Assembly: GCA_002317175.1 (NCBI GenBank)
Contig: DCJA01000014.1
Span: forward strand, 1-64,000
Direction of reading: 5' to 3'
Length of the DNA stretch: 64,000 bases
DNA from: Lachnospiraceae bacterium UBA1712
GTDB lineage: Bacteria; Bacillota; Clostridia; Lachnospirales; Lachnospiraceae
Shown: in pieces, positions 34,570-43,400 of the stretch
Position numbering within the stretch: the first letter of the stretch is position 1
How the letters are laid out: every line of letters begins with the position of its first letter
Notes under the pieces: generated by a model
What the model saw: the letters and a program-made list of their open reading frames with translations, nothing else
Database searches by the model: none
Told to the model about the DNA's origin: nothing
Program-made: the position numbers and the translations under genes

Positions 34570-36093
34570 TTATGCAGCTTCATTTTCTGATGAATTGTTC
34601 ATCGCATACTTGATTATATACATTACACCAACCATAAGGATGATACCTACAGGAAGAGCAATCCATGCCTTCTGTGTAAATCCAGCAACAATATATGTTA
34701 CAAAAGATACTGCTGCACAGGTAAGTGCGTATGGGAGCTGTGTATTAACGTGGTTAATATGATCTGACTGAGCTCCTGCACTGGCCATAATAGTTGTATC
34801 TGAAATTGGTGAGCAGTGGTCACCACAAACAGCACCTGCCATACAAGCTGAGATTGAGATAATCATAAGCTGTGGATTGGTTGCTGCAAATGCATTTACT
34901 ACTATCGGAATAAGTATACCAAAGGTTCCCCAGCTTGTTCCTGTTGCAAATGCAAGGAAGCATCCAATAAGGAAAATAATAGCTGGAAGGAAATATACAA
35001 GTCCCTCAGCAGAACCAGCTATAAGTCCGGCAACATATTCCTTAGCGCCAAGTGAATCTGTCATAGCTTTAAGTGACCATGCAAATGTAAGAATCAAAAT
35101 TGCAGGTACCATTGCCTTGAAGCCTTCAGGTACACAATCCATACATTTCTTAAATGTAAGTACTTTTCTATAAAGGTAGAATGCAACTGTAATTATTAAT
35201 GCAACAATACTTCCCATTGCAAGACCAATAGATGCATCTGAATTTGAGAATGCGTCGATAAAACTGCCACCTTCTTCACCAAAGAATCCACCTGAGTAGA
35301 TCATACCAACGATACAGCATGCAATAAGAATAACTACTGGGAAGATAAGATCAATAACTTTACCCTTTTCATTTACAGGAATCTTCTCAGTTGCTTCTGC
35401 AGCTGTTCCAGATGTAAACAAGTCACCCTTAAGAGCATTGGATTCATGCTTTTTCATTGGTCCAAAATCGATATTAAGTATAGCTACCATAAGCATCATA
35501 ACAATTGTAAGTAATGCATAGTAGTTATATGGAATAGCTTTTAAGAATACAGTAAATCCATCTTCGCCTTCAACAAATCCGGCAACTGCAGCTGCCCATG
35601 ACGATACAGGAGCAATAATACAGATTGGAGCTGCTGTTGCATCAATAAGGTATGCAAGCTTTGCTCTTGAAATCTTGTGCTCATCTGTAACCGGCCTCAT
35701 AACACTACCAACTGTAAGGCAGTTGAAATAGTCATCTATGAAGATTAATACGCCAAGAGCAATTGTAGCAAGCTGTGCTTCGACTCTCGTTTTTATCTTC
35801 TTCTTTGCAAATTCACCAAATGCTGCCGATCCTCCCGCATTATTCATCAACGCAACCATGGCTCCCAGTACAACCAAAAATATCAGGATACCTACGTTAT
35901 AGGAATCTGATAAAACTGCTACAAGTCCATCATTGTAAAGATGTTCAAATGCTGCAACCACGTTAAATTCAGCATATAAAAGACCACCAACTACAATACC
36001 AATAAATAATGAGCTGTATACTTCTTTTGTAATCAGTGCGAGCGCAATGGCTACCAATGGTGGTACCAAGGCCCAAAATGTTTCATTAAACAT
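34570..36093 (-). CDS. nhaC: Na+/H+ antiporter, NhaC family
   Basis: A polytopic membrane protein of 507 residues with about 11-12 helices. The family core is clear: FIDDYFNCLTVGSVMRPVTDEHKISRAKLAYLIDATAAPICIIAPVSSWAA in the middle and GAVCGDHCSPISDTTIMASAGA near the C terminus. It probably exchanges sodium for protons, or a small organic acid in relatives such as the malate-lactate antiporter. It has its own promoter with an extended -10 and is transcribed alone, divergently from pgi. Confidence 0.88.
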   Translation of the reverse strand: MFNETFWALVPPLVAIALALITKEVYSSLFIGIVVGGLLYAEFNVVAAFEHLYNDGLVAVLSDSYNVGILIFLVVLGAMVALMNNAGGSAAFGEFAKKKIKTRVEAQLATIALGVLIFIDDYFNCLTVGSVMRPVTDEHKISRAKLAYLIDATAAPICIIAPVSSWAAAVAGFVEGEDGFTVFLKAIPYNYYALLTIVMMLMVAILNIDFGPMKKHESNALKGDLFTSGTAAEATEKIPVNEKGKVIDLIFPVVILIACCIVGMIYSGGFFGEEGGSFIDAFSNSDASIGLAMGSIVALIITVAFYLYRKVLTFKKCMDCVPEGFKAMVPAILILTFAWSLKAMTDSLGAKEYVAGLIAGSAEGLVYFLPAIIFLIGCFLAFATGTSWGTFGILIPIVVNAFAATNPQLMIISISACMAGAVCGDHCSPISDTTIMASAGAQSDHINHVNTQLPYALTCAAVSFVTYIVAGFTQKAWIALPVGIILMVGVMYIIKYAMNNSSENEAA

Positions 36094-36149
36094 ATCCCCA
36101 TACCTCTTTTCTCAATAAAATGATGTTTACAACCCCATGAAACACTAAA

Positions 36150-36178
36150 ATTTTAGCACAATAGAATAAACTCTTCAA
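36150..36178 (-). promoter_or_regulatory. promoter of nhaC
   Basis: On the minus strand, TTGAAG (36173-36178), a 17-base spacer and TAAAAT (36150-36155) with an extended TGC. The leader is about 50 bases. Confidence 0.65.
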
Positions 36179-36328
36179 TAAATCCCACACTTTAATCATA
36201 GGAAGAAATCAAAATATAAAAATATTGTTTCTAATTGTTATTTTTATCGTGCTCGGTCACTTGCCCGTTTGTATCGGCTTTAGCTCATTTTTCCGCATAA
36301 AATAAGCATTTTTCAAGGTCATATAATG

Positions 36329-36357
36329 TTGAAAAATACAATCTGGATTGGTATACT
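36329..36357 (+). promoter_or_regulatory. promoter of pgi
   Basis: TTGAAA (36329-36334), a 17-base spacer and TATACT (36352-36357) with an extended TGG. Its position inside the open frame upstream of the ATG at 36407 argues against the longer protein start. Confidence 0.7.
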
Positions 36358-36406
36358 GACATGGATTATTGTAGATTTGCTCATTGAGCTTAAGGAGGAT
36401 AAAATA

Positions 36407-37987
36407 ATGGTTTCATGGAAAAATCTTGACACACTTGATAGTTTCAAGACTTTAGAAAATGCCAGCAAAGTTACAGTTAAAGAAGTAATGGCTGGAGAAA
36501 ATGGTGCTAACAGAGTTAAGAACTACAATGTTGCTATGGCAGCTGGTCTTAACTATAACTATGCAGCTAAGGCTGTTGATGATGAGATCCTTGCTGATCT
36601 TCAGGCATTGGCTGACGAGGCTGAACTTACTGATAAATTTGCTGAGCTTTACAATGGTGCAGTTATCAACACTGGTGAGAAGAGACTTGTTCTTCATCAG
36701 TTATGCCGTGGACAGCTTGGTAACGATGTTGTTGCTGACGGAATCAATAAGAGAGATTTCTATGTAACACAACAGAACAACATTGCTGATTTCGTAAACA
36801 AGGTTCACAATGGTGAGATTACAAATGCAGCTGGTGAGAAATTCACAACTGCTGTTCAGATTGGTATAGGTGGATCTGACCTTGGTCCTCGTGCTATCTA
36901 TCTTGCTCTTGAAAACTGGGCTAGAAAGACTGGCAACTTCAAGATGGAAGCAAAGTTCATCTCTAACGTTGATCCTGATGATGCAGCAGCAGTTCTTGCT
37001 TCAATCGATGTTGCTCATTCAATCTTTGTACTTGTTTCAAAATCAGGTACAACACTTGAGACACTTACAAATGAATCATTTGTTAAGGATGCTATTACAA
37101 AGGCTGGTCTTAACCCAAGCAATCATATGATAGCAGTTACATCTGAGACATCACCACTTGCAAAGAGCAGTGATTATCTTGCTGCTTTCTTCATGGATGA
37201 TTATATTGGTGGTAGATTCTCTTCTTCATCTGCAGTAGGTGGTGCAATCCTTTCGCTTGCTTTTGGTCCTAAGGTATTCGCTGACTTCCTCGCTGGAGCT
37301 GCAGCAGAAGACAAACTTGCTACAAACAAAGATATTAAAAAGAATCCTGCATTATTAGATGCACTTATTGGTGTATATGAAAGAAATGTACTTGGCATGC
37401 CTGCTACAGCAGTTCTTCCATACTCACAGGCACTTTCAAGATTTCCTGCTCATCTTCAGCAGGCTGATATGGAATCAAATGGTAAGAGCGTAAACAGATT
37501 TGGTGAACCAATCAGCTATGTAACTGGTCCTATCATCTATGGTGAGCCAGGAACCAATGGTCAGCATTCATTCTATCAGTTACTTCATCAGGGAACTGAT
37601 ATCGTTCCACTTCAGTTCATTGGATTCAAGAAGAGCCAGTGCGGAGTTGATGTTGATATTCAGGGAAGCACAAGCCAGCAGAAATTATGTGCTAACGTTG
37701 CTGCTCAGATTGTTGCATTTGCATGTGGTAAAGATGATGAGAACAACAATAAGAAGTTTGAAGGAAACCGTCCATCAAGCATCATCATTGGTGAAGAACT
37801 TGATCCTCAGTCAATGGGCGCTATCCTTTCACACTTCGAGAATAAGATTATGTTCCAGGGCTTCATCTGGAATGTAAACAGCTTCGACCAGGAAGGCGTT
37901 CAGCTTGGTAAGGTTCTTGCAAAGAAGGTTCTCGCTCATGAAACAGACGGAGCACTTAAGGTATACAGTGATCTTCTTGGAATCTAA
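36407..37987 (+). CDS. pgi: glucose-6-phosphate isomerase
   Basis: Interconverts glucose-6-phosphate and fructose-6-phosphate in glycolysis and the supply of sugar nucleotides. The 526 residues carry IGIGGSDLGPRAIYLAL, FVLVSKSGTTLET, the GGRFSSSSAVGGAIL block, the QADMESNGKSV motif and GTNGQHSFYQLLHQGT. The frame is open to 36326, but AAGGAGGAT before the ATG at 36407, and a promoter inside the extension, fix the start. The codon use is strongly biased, as in highly expressed genes. It is monocistronic, with a strong terminator after it. Confidence 0.97.
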   Translation: MVSWKNLDTLDSFKTLENASKVTVKEVMAGENGANRVKNYNVAMAAGLNYNYAAKAVDDEILADLQALADEAELTDKFAELYNGAVINTGEKRLVLHQLCRGQLGNDVVADGINKRDFYVTQQNNIADFVNKVHNGEITNAAGEKFTTAVQIGIGGSDLGPRAIYLALENWARKTGNFKMEAKFISNVDPDDAAAVLASIDVAHSIFVLVSKSGTTLETLTNESFVKDAITKAGLNPSNHMIAVTSETSPLAKSSDYLAAFFMDDYIGGRFSSSSAVGGAILSLAFGPKVFADFLAGAAAEDKLATNKDIKKNPALLDALIGVYERNVLGMPATAVLPYSQALSRFPAHLQQADMESNGKSVNRFGEPISYVTGPIIYGEPGTNGQHSFYQLLHQGTDIVPLQFIGFKKSQCGVDVDIQGSTSQQKLCANVAAQIVAFACGKDDENNNKKFEGNRPSSIIIGEELDPQSMGAILSHFENKIMFQGFIWNVNSFDQEGVQLGKVLAKKVLAHETDGALKVYSDLLGI

Positions 37988-38011
37988 TTCAATAAGATAT
38001 AAATAACATCC

Positions 38012-38047
38012 AAAAAGAGTGATAGGCCTAAGCTTATCACTCTTTTT
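38012..38047. terminator. bidirectional terminator between pgi and the ABC flippase gene
   Basis: Arms AAAAAGAGTGATA and TATCACTCTTTTT with a 10-base loop. It has A and T runs on both sides, so it can end both convergent units. Confidence 0.85.
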
Positions 38048-38126
38048 AAGTTCAATACTGTATCAATGATTAAATACTTTATTTAAGCATAATACTTATA
38101 TTCCACTCTTTGTTAAGATTTTCGTA

Positions 38127-39878
38127 CTATCTGTCTTTAGTAATCTTTCCATTTTCCACTCTGTAGACCATATCACATTTTTCTATAGTCTGTAGTCTGT
38201 GAGCTATTATAATAAGAGTCTTCTTACCATGAAGCCTGTTGATTGAATCCATGATAGCAGCCTCAGTATCTCCATCAAGGGCTGATGTAGCCTCATCAAG
38301 GATAAGTACTTCTGGATCCTCAAACAGAGCTCTGGCAATACCAATTCTCTGTTTTTGTCCGCCTGAGATTCTGATACCTCTTTCTCCGATTCCTGTATCA
38401 AGCCCATCTGGAAGAGATCTTACATATTCATCAAGCTGAGCTTCCTTAAGTGCTGCCCATACTTTTTCATCATCTATTTCTGCATCTGGATAACCAAATG
38501 CCACATTCTTTCTTATGGTGTCATCTATCATAAAGATAGACTGTGGAATATATCCTATATTCTTCAGCCAGCCTTCGTAGTTGCTCTTTACATCAACTCC
38601 ATCAGCCTTGATTACACCGTCCTTAAGCTCAAGTAATCCCAGGAGCACATCCACCATAGTTGTCTTTCCTGAACCTGAAGTTCCAACAATGCCTACTGCA
38701 GATCCTATTGGAATCTCAACACTTGCATGGTCAAAAATCAGTCTGTCTGTATTGGGATATGCATAAGTAATATCCTCAACACTAATCTTCTTTGTAACTG
38801 GCAATTTGATAACATTCTTCTGTACTCTGTAGGCTGCTTCATCATACACAACATTTTCATCGTTGATTTCGGTCTGCAGATGCTCTGATACATTCCAGAG
38901 AAATGGCTCAAAATATGATATTGATGTCATATAATTGTTAATTCTATTAGCACTAGGCAACAATCTCATTGCAGCCAGAGCAAACACTGATAATTGCGGA
39001 AGCAGTTCATCAACTGAGGCTCCATTAACCATTACAACCGACATATATCCCACAAGGCCTGCTATACATATAGTCTCAATCAGCAATCTTGGAGTAGAAT
39101 TATAGATATTGTATTTCTGAACTGCACCTACATATCCTGCTCCACATTCTGCATACTCATTGATAAAATAATGCTCCTTATTGGCTACCTTGATTTCCTT
39201 TATGCCCATTACTGCTTCTTCAATCCATTTAAACAGTGCACTGTAATAATCCTGATTATCCTGTCCTGCCTTATACATAATAGGCTTAAGAACTATTTTG
39301 ATTATAACCAGAACTGCTATCAGAAGACCTGCTATAGTAATAACCATAGCTGCATCCACGGCAATAAGTACTGCTGCAAGACAGGCAAATACTACTATTT
39401 CACTTGTAAGCTGAAGAATGGTAAGTATCAGCGCATACATATTGTTTACATCTGAAGTAATATTTCTCTGAATAACAGCTGTTTCTGCATTAAGATAGAA
39501 TTCATAGGGGCGCTTCATAAAATTAATCATCATGCGTCTTGAAGTTGCAAACTGATTCGTATATACAAATTTCAACTGAACAACATTTTGGAAAAACAAA
39601 AATAAATTCTTCAGTACAAATGCAAATACCAAAAACAGCATCATCAGAAGAGTAAACTGCATAGGCGATGACATATTTAACCCATGATAAACAGCTGACA
39701 AATACTTGTTAGTATCTACTGCTTCAGGATCCAGCAGTACACCCATAACTGGGATAATTGCAGAAATACTGAGTGACTCAAGTACGCCTCCGACCAGCAT
39801 GAGTACTACTATCAATACCATCTTATTCTTTTGTTTTCTATCCAGCAGTATATTTAATCGCTTTAATATCTTTATCAT
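38127..39878 (-). CDS. ABC transporter (permease-ATPase), PglK/MsbA-like flippase
   Basis: A 583-residue half-transporter. The N-terminal part has six membrane helices, and the C-terminal 230 residues are an ATPase with Walker A GTSGSGKTT, signature ISGGQKQR and Walker B VLILDEATSALD. The start (LLDRKQKNKMVLIVVLMLVGGVLESLSISAIIPVM) is like PglK-type flippases of lipid-linked oligosaccharides. It is last in an operon with pseB-pseC-pseG, so it may flip a lipid-linked glycan carrying the sugar they make. A role as a lipid exporter cannot be excluded. AGGAGA precedes the ATG. Confidence 0.82.
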   Translation of the reverse strand: MIKILKRLNILLDRKQKNKMVLIVVLMLVGGVLESLSISAIIPVMGVLLDPEAVDTNKYLSAVYHGLNMSSPMQFTLLMMLFLVFAFVLKNLFLFFQNVVQLKFVYTNQFATSRRMMINFMKRPYEFYLNAETAVIQRNITSDVNNMYALILTILQLTSEIVVFACLAAVLIAVDAAMVITIAGLLIAVLVIIKIVLKPIMYKAGQDNQDYYSALFKWIEEAVMGIKEIKVANKEHYFINEYAECGAGYVGAVQKYNIYNSTPRLLIETICIAGLVGYMSVVMVNGASVDELLPQLSVFALAAMRLLPSANRINNYMTSISYFEPFLWNVSEHLQTEINDENVVYDEAAYRVQKNVIKLPVTKKISVEDITYAYPNTDRLIFDHASVEIPIGSAVGIVGTSGSGKTTMVDVLLGLLELKDGVIKADGVDVKSNYEGWLKNIGYIPQSIFMIDDTIRKNVAFGYPDAEIDDEKVWAALKEAQLDEYVRSLPDGLDTGIGERGIRISGGQKQRIGIARALFEDPEVLILDEATSALDGDTEAAIMDSINRLHGKKTLIIIAHRLQTIEKCDMVYRVENGKITKDR

Positions 39879-39907
39879 AATATGTCGCTCTCCTGAGTGG
39901 CCATATT

Positions 39908-40939
39908 TTAGCCCATTAGTATCTCTTTTGCAAGTCTGCTAGCTCCACAGCCATCACAGATACCTGTCATCTTGCTACGCATGGCGCTCAGTCTTGCTTT
40001 GTCTTCTATTAGTTTTTCCAACTCATCGATTATATTTTTGGCTACGACCCCTAAATCCTGTCGCACATCGCCTCCATATATCATAATCCCCTGTTCACTA
40101 TAATAATCACTGTTCTGCTGCTGATTATCTGCCATAACGTATTCTATGGCTGGAACCTTCATTGCGCACAATTCTGTGAGCATAGTTCCTGCTGCAGAAA
40201 TCGCAACATCACAGTCAGACATAAGTCTTGCCATTTCCTCCACACCCTTATGAAGAAAAACATTATGACAGCACCAGGCCAGCCTTGCTATCTTATCACC
40301 ATCTGCCTGATTACCTATCACAATATGAAAATCTATATCCTCCAGAGTTTTTCTCTGTGCAAGTTCCTCCATAAGAGCGAGACATACTCCATAGCTGTCT
40401 CCACCACCACTTGCTATTAGTACCTGCTTCTGTCCATAAGATTCTCTGCTGTAGCTTTTTGCAAACTGTACTCTTAATGGGGCATACATTGGTCCCAGCA
40501 ACAAACTGACGCTTTCGTCATATTTGTCTTCATATCCCAAAGTCTTCGCATAAGCATTGTAATTAATCAAAATATCCACGGGATATACTTCTTTACCCAG
40601 ATCATCCATACATACCAGCTTAATCTCTGAATTAGTCTTTTCTCTCAATAGACTGTAATATTCTGTATTAAAGCTATACGAGTCACAAAGAAGTATTCTT
40701 ACTTCACGTTCTGACATTCTTGTCACTAATGTATCCAGTTCTCCAATAGGATTAGCCCAGTCTGAATCAAGCAGCTCATAACTAAAGCCACGGGATTTAG
40801 GCCACTGCGCAGATTCTTCGTCTGCCACAAAGAAGATCACTTCTTCACCTAGCTCTACTATTGCATCTGCTATAGTCATACATCTCATAATGTGACCTGT
40901 TGCTATTGTTTTATTGGCGTCTGCTCTGATTCCAATCAT
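39908..40939 (-). CDS. pseG: UDP-2,4-diacetamido-2,4,6-trideoxy-beta-L-altropyranose hydrolase
   Basis: Removes UDP from the 4-acetamido intermediate in the pseudaminic acid pathway. The 343 residues have the typical start IRADANKTIATGHIMRCMTIADAI, with the family's catalytic His in GHIMRC, and a GT-B-like second half with LIASGGGDSYG and AISAAGTMLTELCAM. No acetyltransferase domain (PseH) is fused. The gene overlaps pseC by four bases (ATGA). Confidence 0.88.
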   Translation of the reverse strand: MIGIRADANKTIATGHIMRCMTIADAIVELGEEVIFFVADEESAQWPKSRGFSYELLDSDWANPIGELDTLVTRMSEREVRILLCDSYSFNTEYYSLLREKTNSEIKLVCMDDLGKEVYPVDILINYNAYAKTLGYEDKYDESVSLLLGPMYAPLRVQFAKSYSRESYGQKQVLIASGGGDSYGVCLALMEELAQRKTLEDIDFHIVIGNQADGDKIARLAWCCHNVFLHKGVEEMARLMSDCDVAISAAGTMLTELCAMKVPAIEYVMADNQQQNSDYYSEQGIMIYGGDVRQDLGVVAKNIIDELEKLIEDKARLSAMRSKMTGICDGCGASRLAKEILMG

Positions 40940-42129
40940 TTCTTATAATACTCCGCAATCTTTGTAACTGCTTCTATTACACTGTCCACATCCTCATCGC
41001 TCATACTGTAATAAAGTGGGAGTGATATTATCTCATCATACAGTTTCTCAGCCTTTGGACATAGACCCTTTCTATATCCCAGTTTCTGATAATGTGGGAA
41101 ATAATATACCGGAATATAATGAACATTACATACCACATTTTCTGCGCCCAAAGCATCGAAGAATTGTCTTCTGTTTATGCTTAGTTTATCTGGATTGATT
41201 CTTAAAACATAAAGGTGCCTAGCTGTATCTGATTCAGGAATCTCCTTTTGTACTACTATCTGATCAAGCTTTGCAAAAGCCTCATTGTACCTTGCTACTA
41301 TCTCTTTTCTTCTTGCCTTAAACATTGCAAGCTTGTCCAGCTGACTGATAATGAGTCCTGCCTGAATATCTGTCATTCGATAATTGTAACCAAGATTCAC
41401 CTGCTCGTAATACCATGGCCCCTCTGATTCATTGGCCATAAGAGACGTATCTCTTGTAATTCCATGACTTCTTGCAAGAAGAAGCTTTTTGTAATAATCC
41501 TCGCTATTGGTAAGAACTGCTCCGCCTTCACCACCTGTGATTGTCTTAACAGGATGGAAACTGAAAGTAGTCATGTCTGCGATAGAGCCTACTCCTTTGC
41601 CATTATAAAGAGTTCCAACAGAATGAGCTCCATCCTCAATAAGCACAAGATTATGCTTCTTACATATGTCTGTAAGTCTGTCCAGTTCCACTGCCTGACC
41701 TGTATAATCTACAGCTACCACTGCCTTTGTCTTCTCTGTAATATGTGTCTCAACGCTGGCTGGATCAATGTTATATGTATCTGCATTAATATCTGCAAAC
41801 ACCGGTGTTGCTCCAACATATAATGCGCAGTTAGCACTTGCTGCAAAGGTAATTGGTGTTGTTATCAACTCGTCACCTTCACCCAGACCTGCCGCCATGG
41901 CAGCCATATGTAGAGCAGCTGTACCATTACTACAAACTACAGCATATTTTGCACCAGTAAGCTTACAAAGCTTATCCTCTAACTCATTAATCTTAGGACC
42001 ACATGTAAGATAGTCACTTTTGAGTACATCCACTACTGCGTCATAATCCGACTGGTCAAGATACTGATGACCATAATATATCTTTGTATTTCTGACAGGT
42101 GTGCCACCTTCAATTGCTGGCTTATTCAT
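40936..42129 (-). CDS. pseC: UDP-4-amino-4,6-dideoxy-N-acetyl-beta-L-altrosamine transaminase
   Basis: PLP-dependent aminotransferase of the DegT/DnrJ/EryC1 family that puts an amino group on C4 of the PseB product. The 397 residues have CSNGTAALHMAAMAAGLGEGDE, the VAVDYTGQ Asp and the PLP-binding Lys in FSFHPVKTITGGEGG. The frame opens 33 codons earlier, but CGGAG before the ATG at 42129 and the standard start fix it. It lies between pseB and pseG. Other 4-aminosugar specificities are possible, but the context favours PseC. Confidence 0.9.
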   Translation of the reverse strand: MNKPAIEGGTPVRNTKIYYGHQYLDQSDYDAVVDVLKSDYLTCGPKINELEDKLCKLTGAKYAVVCSNGTAALHMAAMAAGLGEGDELITTPITFAASANCALYVGATPVFADINADTYNIDPASVETHITEKTKAVVAVDYTGQAVELDRLTDICKKHNLVLIEDGAHSVGTLYNGKGVGSIADMTTFSFHPVKTITGGEGGAVLTNSEDYYKKLLLARSHGITRDTSLMANESEGPWYYEQVNLGYNYRMTDIQAGLIISQLDKLAMFKARRKEIVARYNEAFAKLDQIVVQKEIPESDTARHLYVLRINPDKLSINRRQFFDALGAENVVCNVHYIPVYYFPHYQKLGYRKGLCPKAEKLYDEIISLPLYYSMSDEDVDSVIEAVTKIAEYYKK

Positions 42130-42255
42130 ACTAATCTCCGTTCTGCCCTTCATAATCTGGAGGGCGCTTATAGAATGAACTTCTACATCTTTCTTAAATA
42201 TACCGATAGGACATGCAGATATCCACATGTCCTATTATTGTTTATCTCTTTTTAA

Positions 42256-43254
42256 TTATTTCTCTAAATCAATGCCCTTAAGCAGTTCTCTGATCTCTTC
42301 CACGCTAAGCCATTCTGTATTGTTGCCTGAGCTGTAAGAAAATCCCTGCTCAACCTTCTTGCCACCCGGAATCGGTTCTCTCTGCTTATCGTTCCATACC
42401 ATCTGAGGATATACGATAAAATGCTTATCATATTCATAGGTTGTCATGGAATCTTCAACAGTTACCATTATCTCATGAAGTTTCTCGCCCTCACGAATAC
42501 CAACCTCTGGCATCTTACATCCCGGAAGCATAGCCTCTGCAAGATCTGTAATCTTAAAACTTGGAATCTTACTAATAAATGTCTCACCACCACGTGCCTC
42601 TTTAAGCGCCTTGATAACCAGCTCAACTCCTTCTGTAAGACTGATCCAGAATCTTGTCATTCTGTAATCTGTAATTGGAAGCTCTGTTCCACCATTCTTG
42701 ATTATGTTATTAAAGAAAGGAATTACACTTCCTCTTGATCCAGCTACATTACCATAACGTACAATCGAGAAGTTTACATCCTTTGTTCCTGAATAAGAAT
42801 TGGCTGCTATGAAAAGCTTATCTGAAACAAGCTTTGTTCCACCATACAGGTTAACTGGGTTAACGGCCTTATCTGTTGAAAGAGCAACTACTTTCTTAAC
42901 TCCTTTATTTAGTGCAGCTTCAATTATATTCATAGCACCATGGATATTAGTCTTAATTGCTTCGTTAGGATTATACTCACAAGCAGGAACCTGCTTAAGT
43001 GCTGCTGCGTGAATTACATAATCAACTCCCTCAAAAGCTCTTTCAAGTCTTTCCTTATCTCTTACATCACCGATGAAGAATCTAAGCTTGTCTGCGTACT
43101 CTTTCATCTCATTTTGCATTATAAACTGCTTAAATTCATCACGTGAATAAATAATAATCTTCTTAGGGTTGTAGTTTGCTAAAACATATTTAGTAAAGCA
43201 TTTACCAAAGGAACCTGTTCCTCCAGTAATAAGTATTGTCTTATCGTTTAACAT
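42256..43254 (-). CDS. pseB: UDP-N-acetylglucosamine 4,6-dehydratase (inverting)
   Basis: First enzyme of pseudaminic acid synthesis: dehydrates UDP-GlcNAc and inverts C5. An extended short-chain dehydrogenase of 332 residues with the NAD(P) motif ITGGTGSFG, IIIYSRDEFKQ, the HAAALKQVPACEYNP block, and the catalytic YxxxK (YGGTK). These are diagnostic for PseB-like rather than GalE-like enzymes. AAAGGAATAT precedes the ATG. A strong promoter upstream makes it the first gene of its operon. Confidence 0.92.
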   Translation of the reverse strand: MLNDKTILITGGTGSFGKCFTKYVLANYNPKKIIIYSRDEFKQFIMQNEMKEYADKLRFFIGDVRDKERLERAFEGVDYVIHAAALKQVPACEYNPNEAIKTNIHGAMNIIEAALNKGVKKVVALSTDKAVNPVNLYGGTKLVSDKLFIAANSYSGTKDVNFSIVRYGNVAGSRGSVIPFFNNIIKNGGTELPITDYRMTRFWISLTEGVELVIKALKEARGGETFISKIPSFKITDLAEAMLPGCKMPEVGIREGEKLHEIMVTVEDSMTTYEYDKHFIVYPQMVWNDKQREPIPGGKKVEQGFSYSSGNNTEWLSVEEIRELLKGIDLEK

Positions 43255-43307
43255 ATATTCCTTTCTGAACGCAAAATGCGTCTTTAACGAATCTCATAAT
43301 CTATCGA

Positions 43308-43336
43308 ATTATAGCATAATGACTATATTTGTGCAA
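43308..43336 (-). promoter_or_regulatory. promoter of the pseB-pseC-pseG-flippase operon
   Basis: On the minus strand, TTGCAC (43331-43336), a 17-base spacer and TATAAT (43308-43313) with an extended TGC. The leader is about 50 bases with a small hairpin (ACGCA/TGCGT). Confidence 0.7.
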
Positions 43337-43400
43337 ACTTCCAACATTTACATTCGCAGAATTACAGTATGCCAAATCACAGATTTTCAGGGTAATAAAG

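Larger units (their letters stand above)
36094..36406. other. intergenic region between divergent nhaC and pgi
   Basis: A 313-base gap. It holds the two divergent promoters listed separately. The stretch between them (about 36180-36325) is AT-rich on the nhaC side and contains a more GC-rich block around 36250-36295 in which I see no ORF, no clear hairpin and no known riboswitch. Confidence 0.5.

Noticed and set aside
36326..36406. 27-codon extension of pgi
   Set aside because: The pgi promoter lies inside it and AAGGAGG precedes the ATG at 36407.
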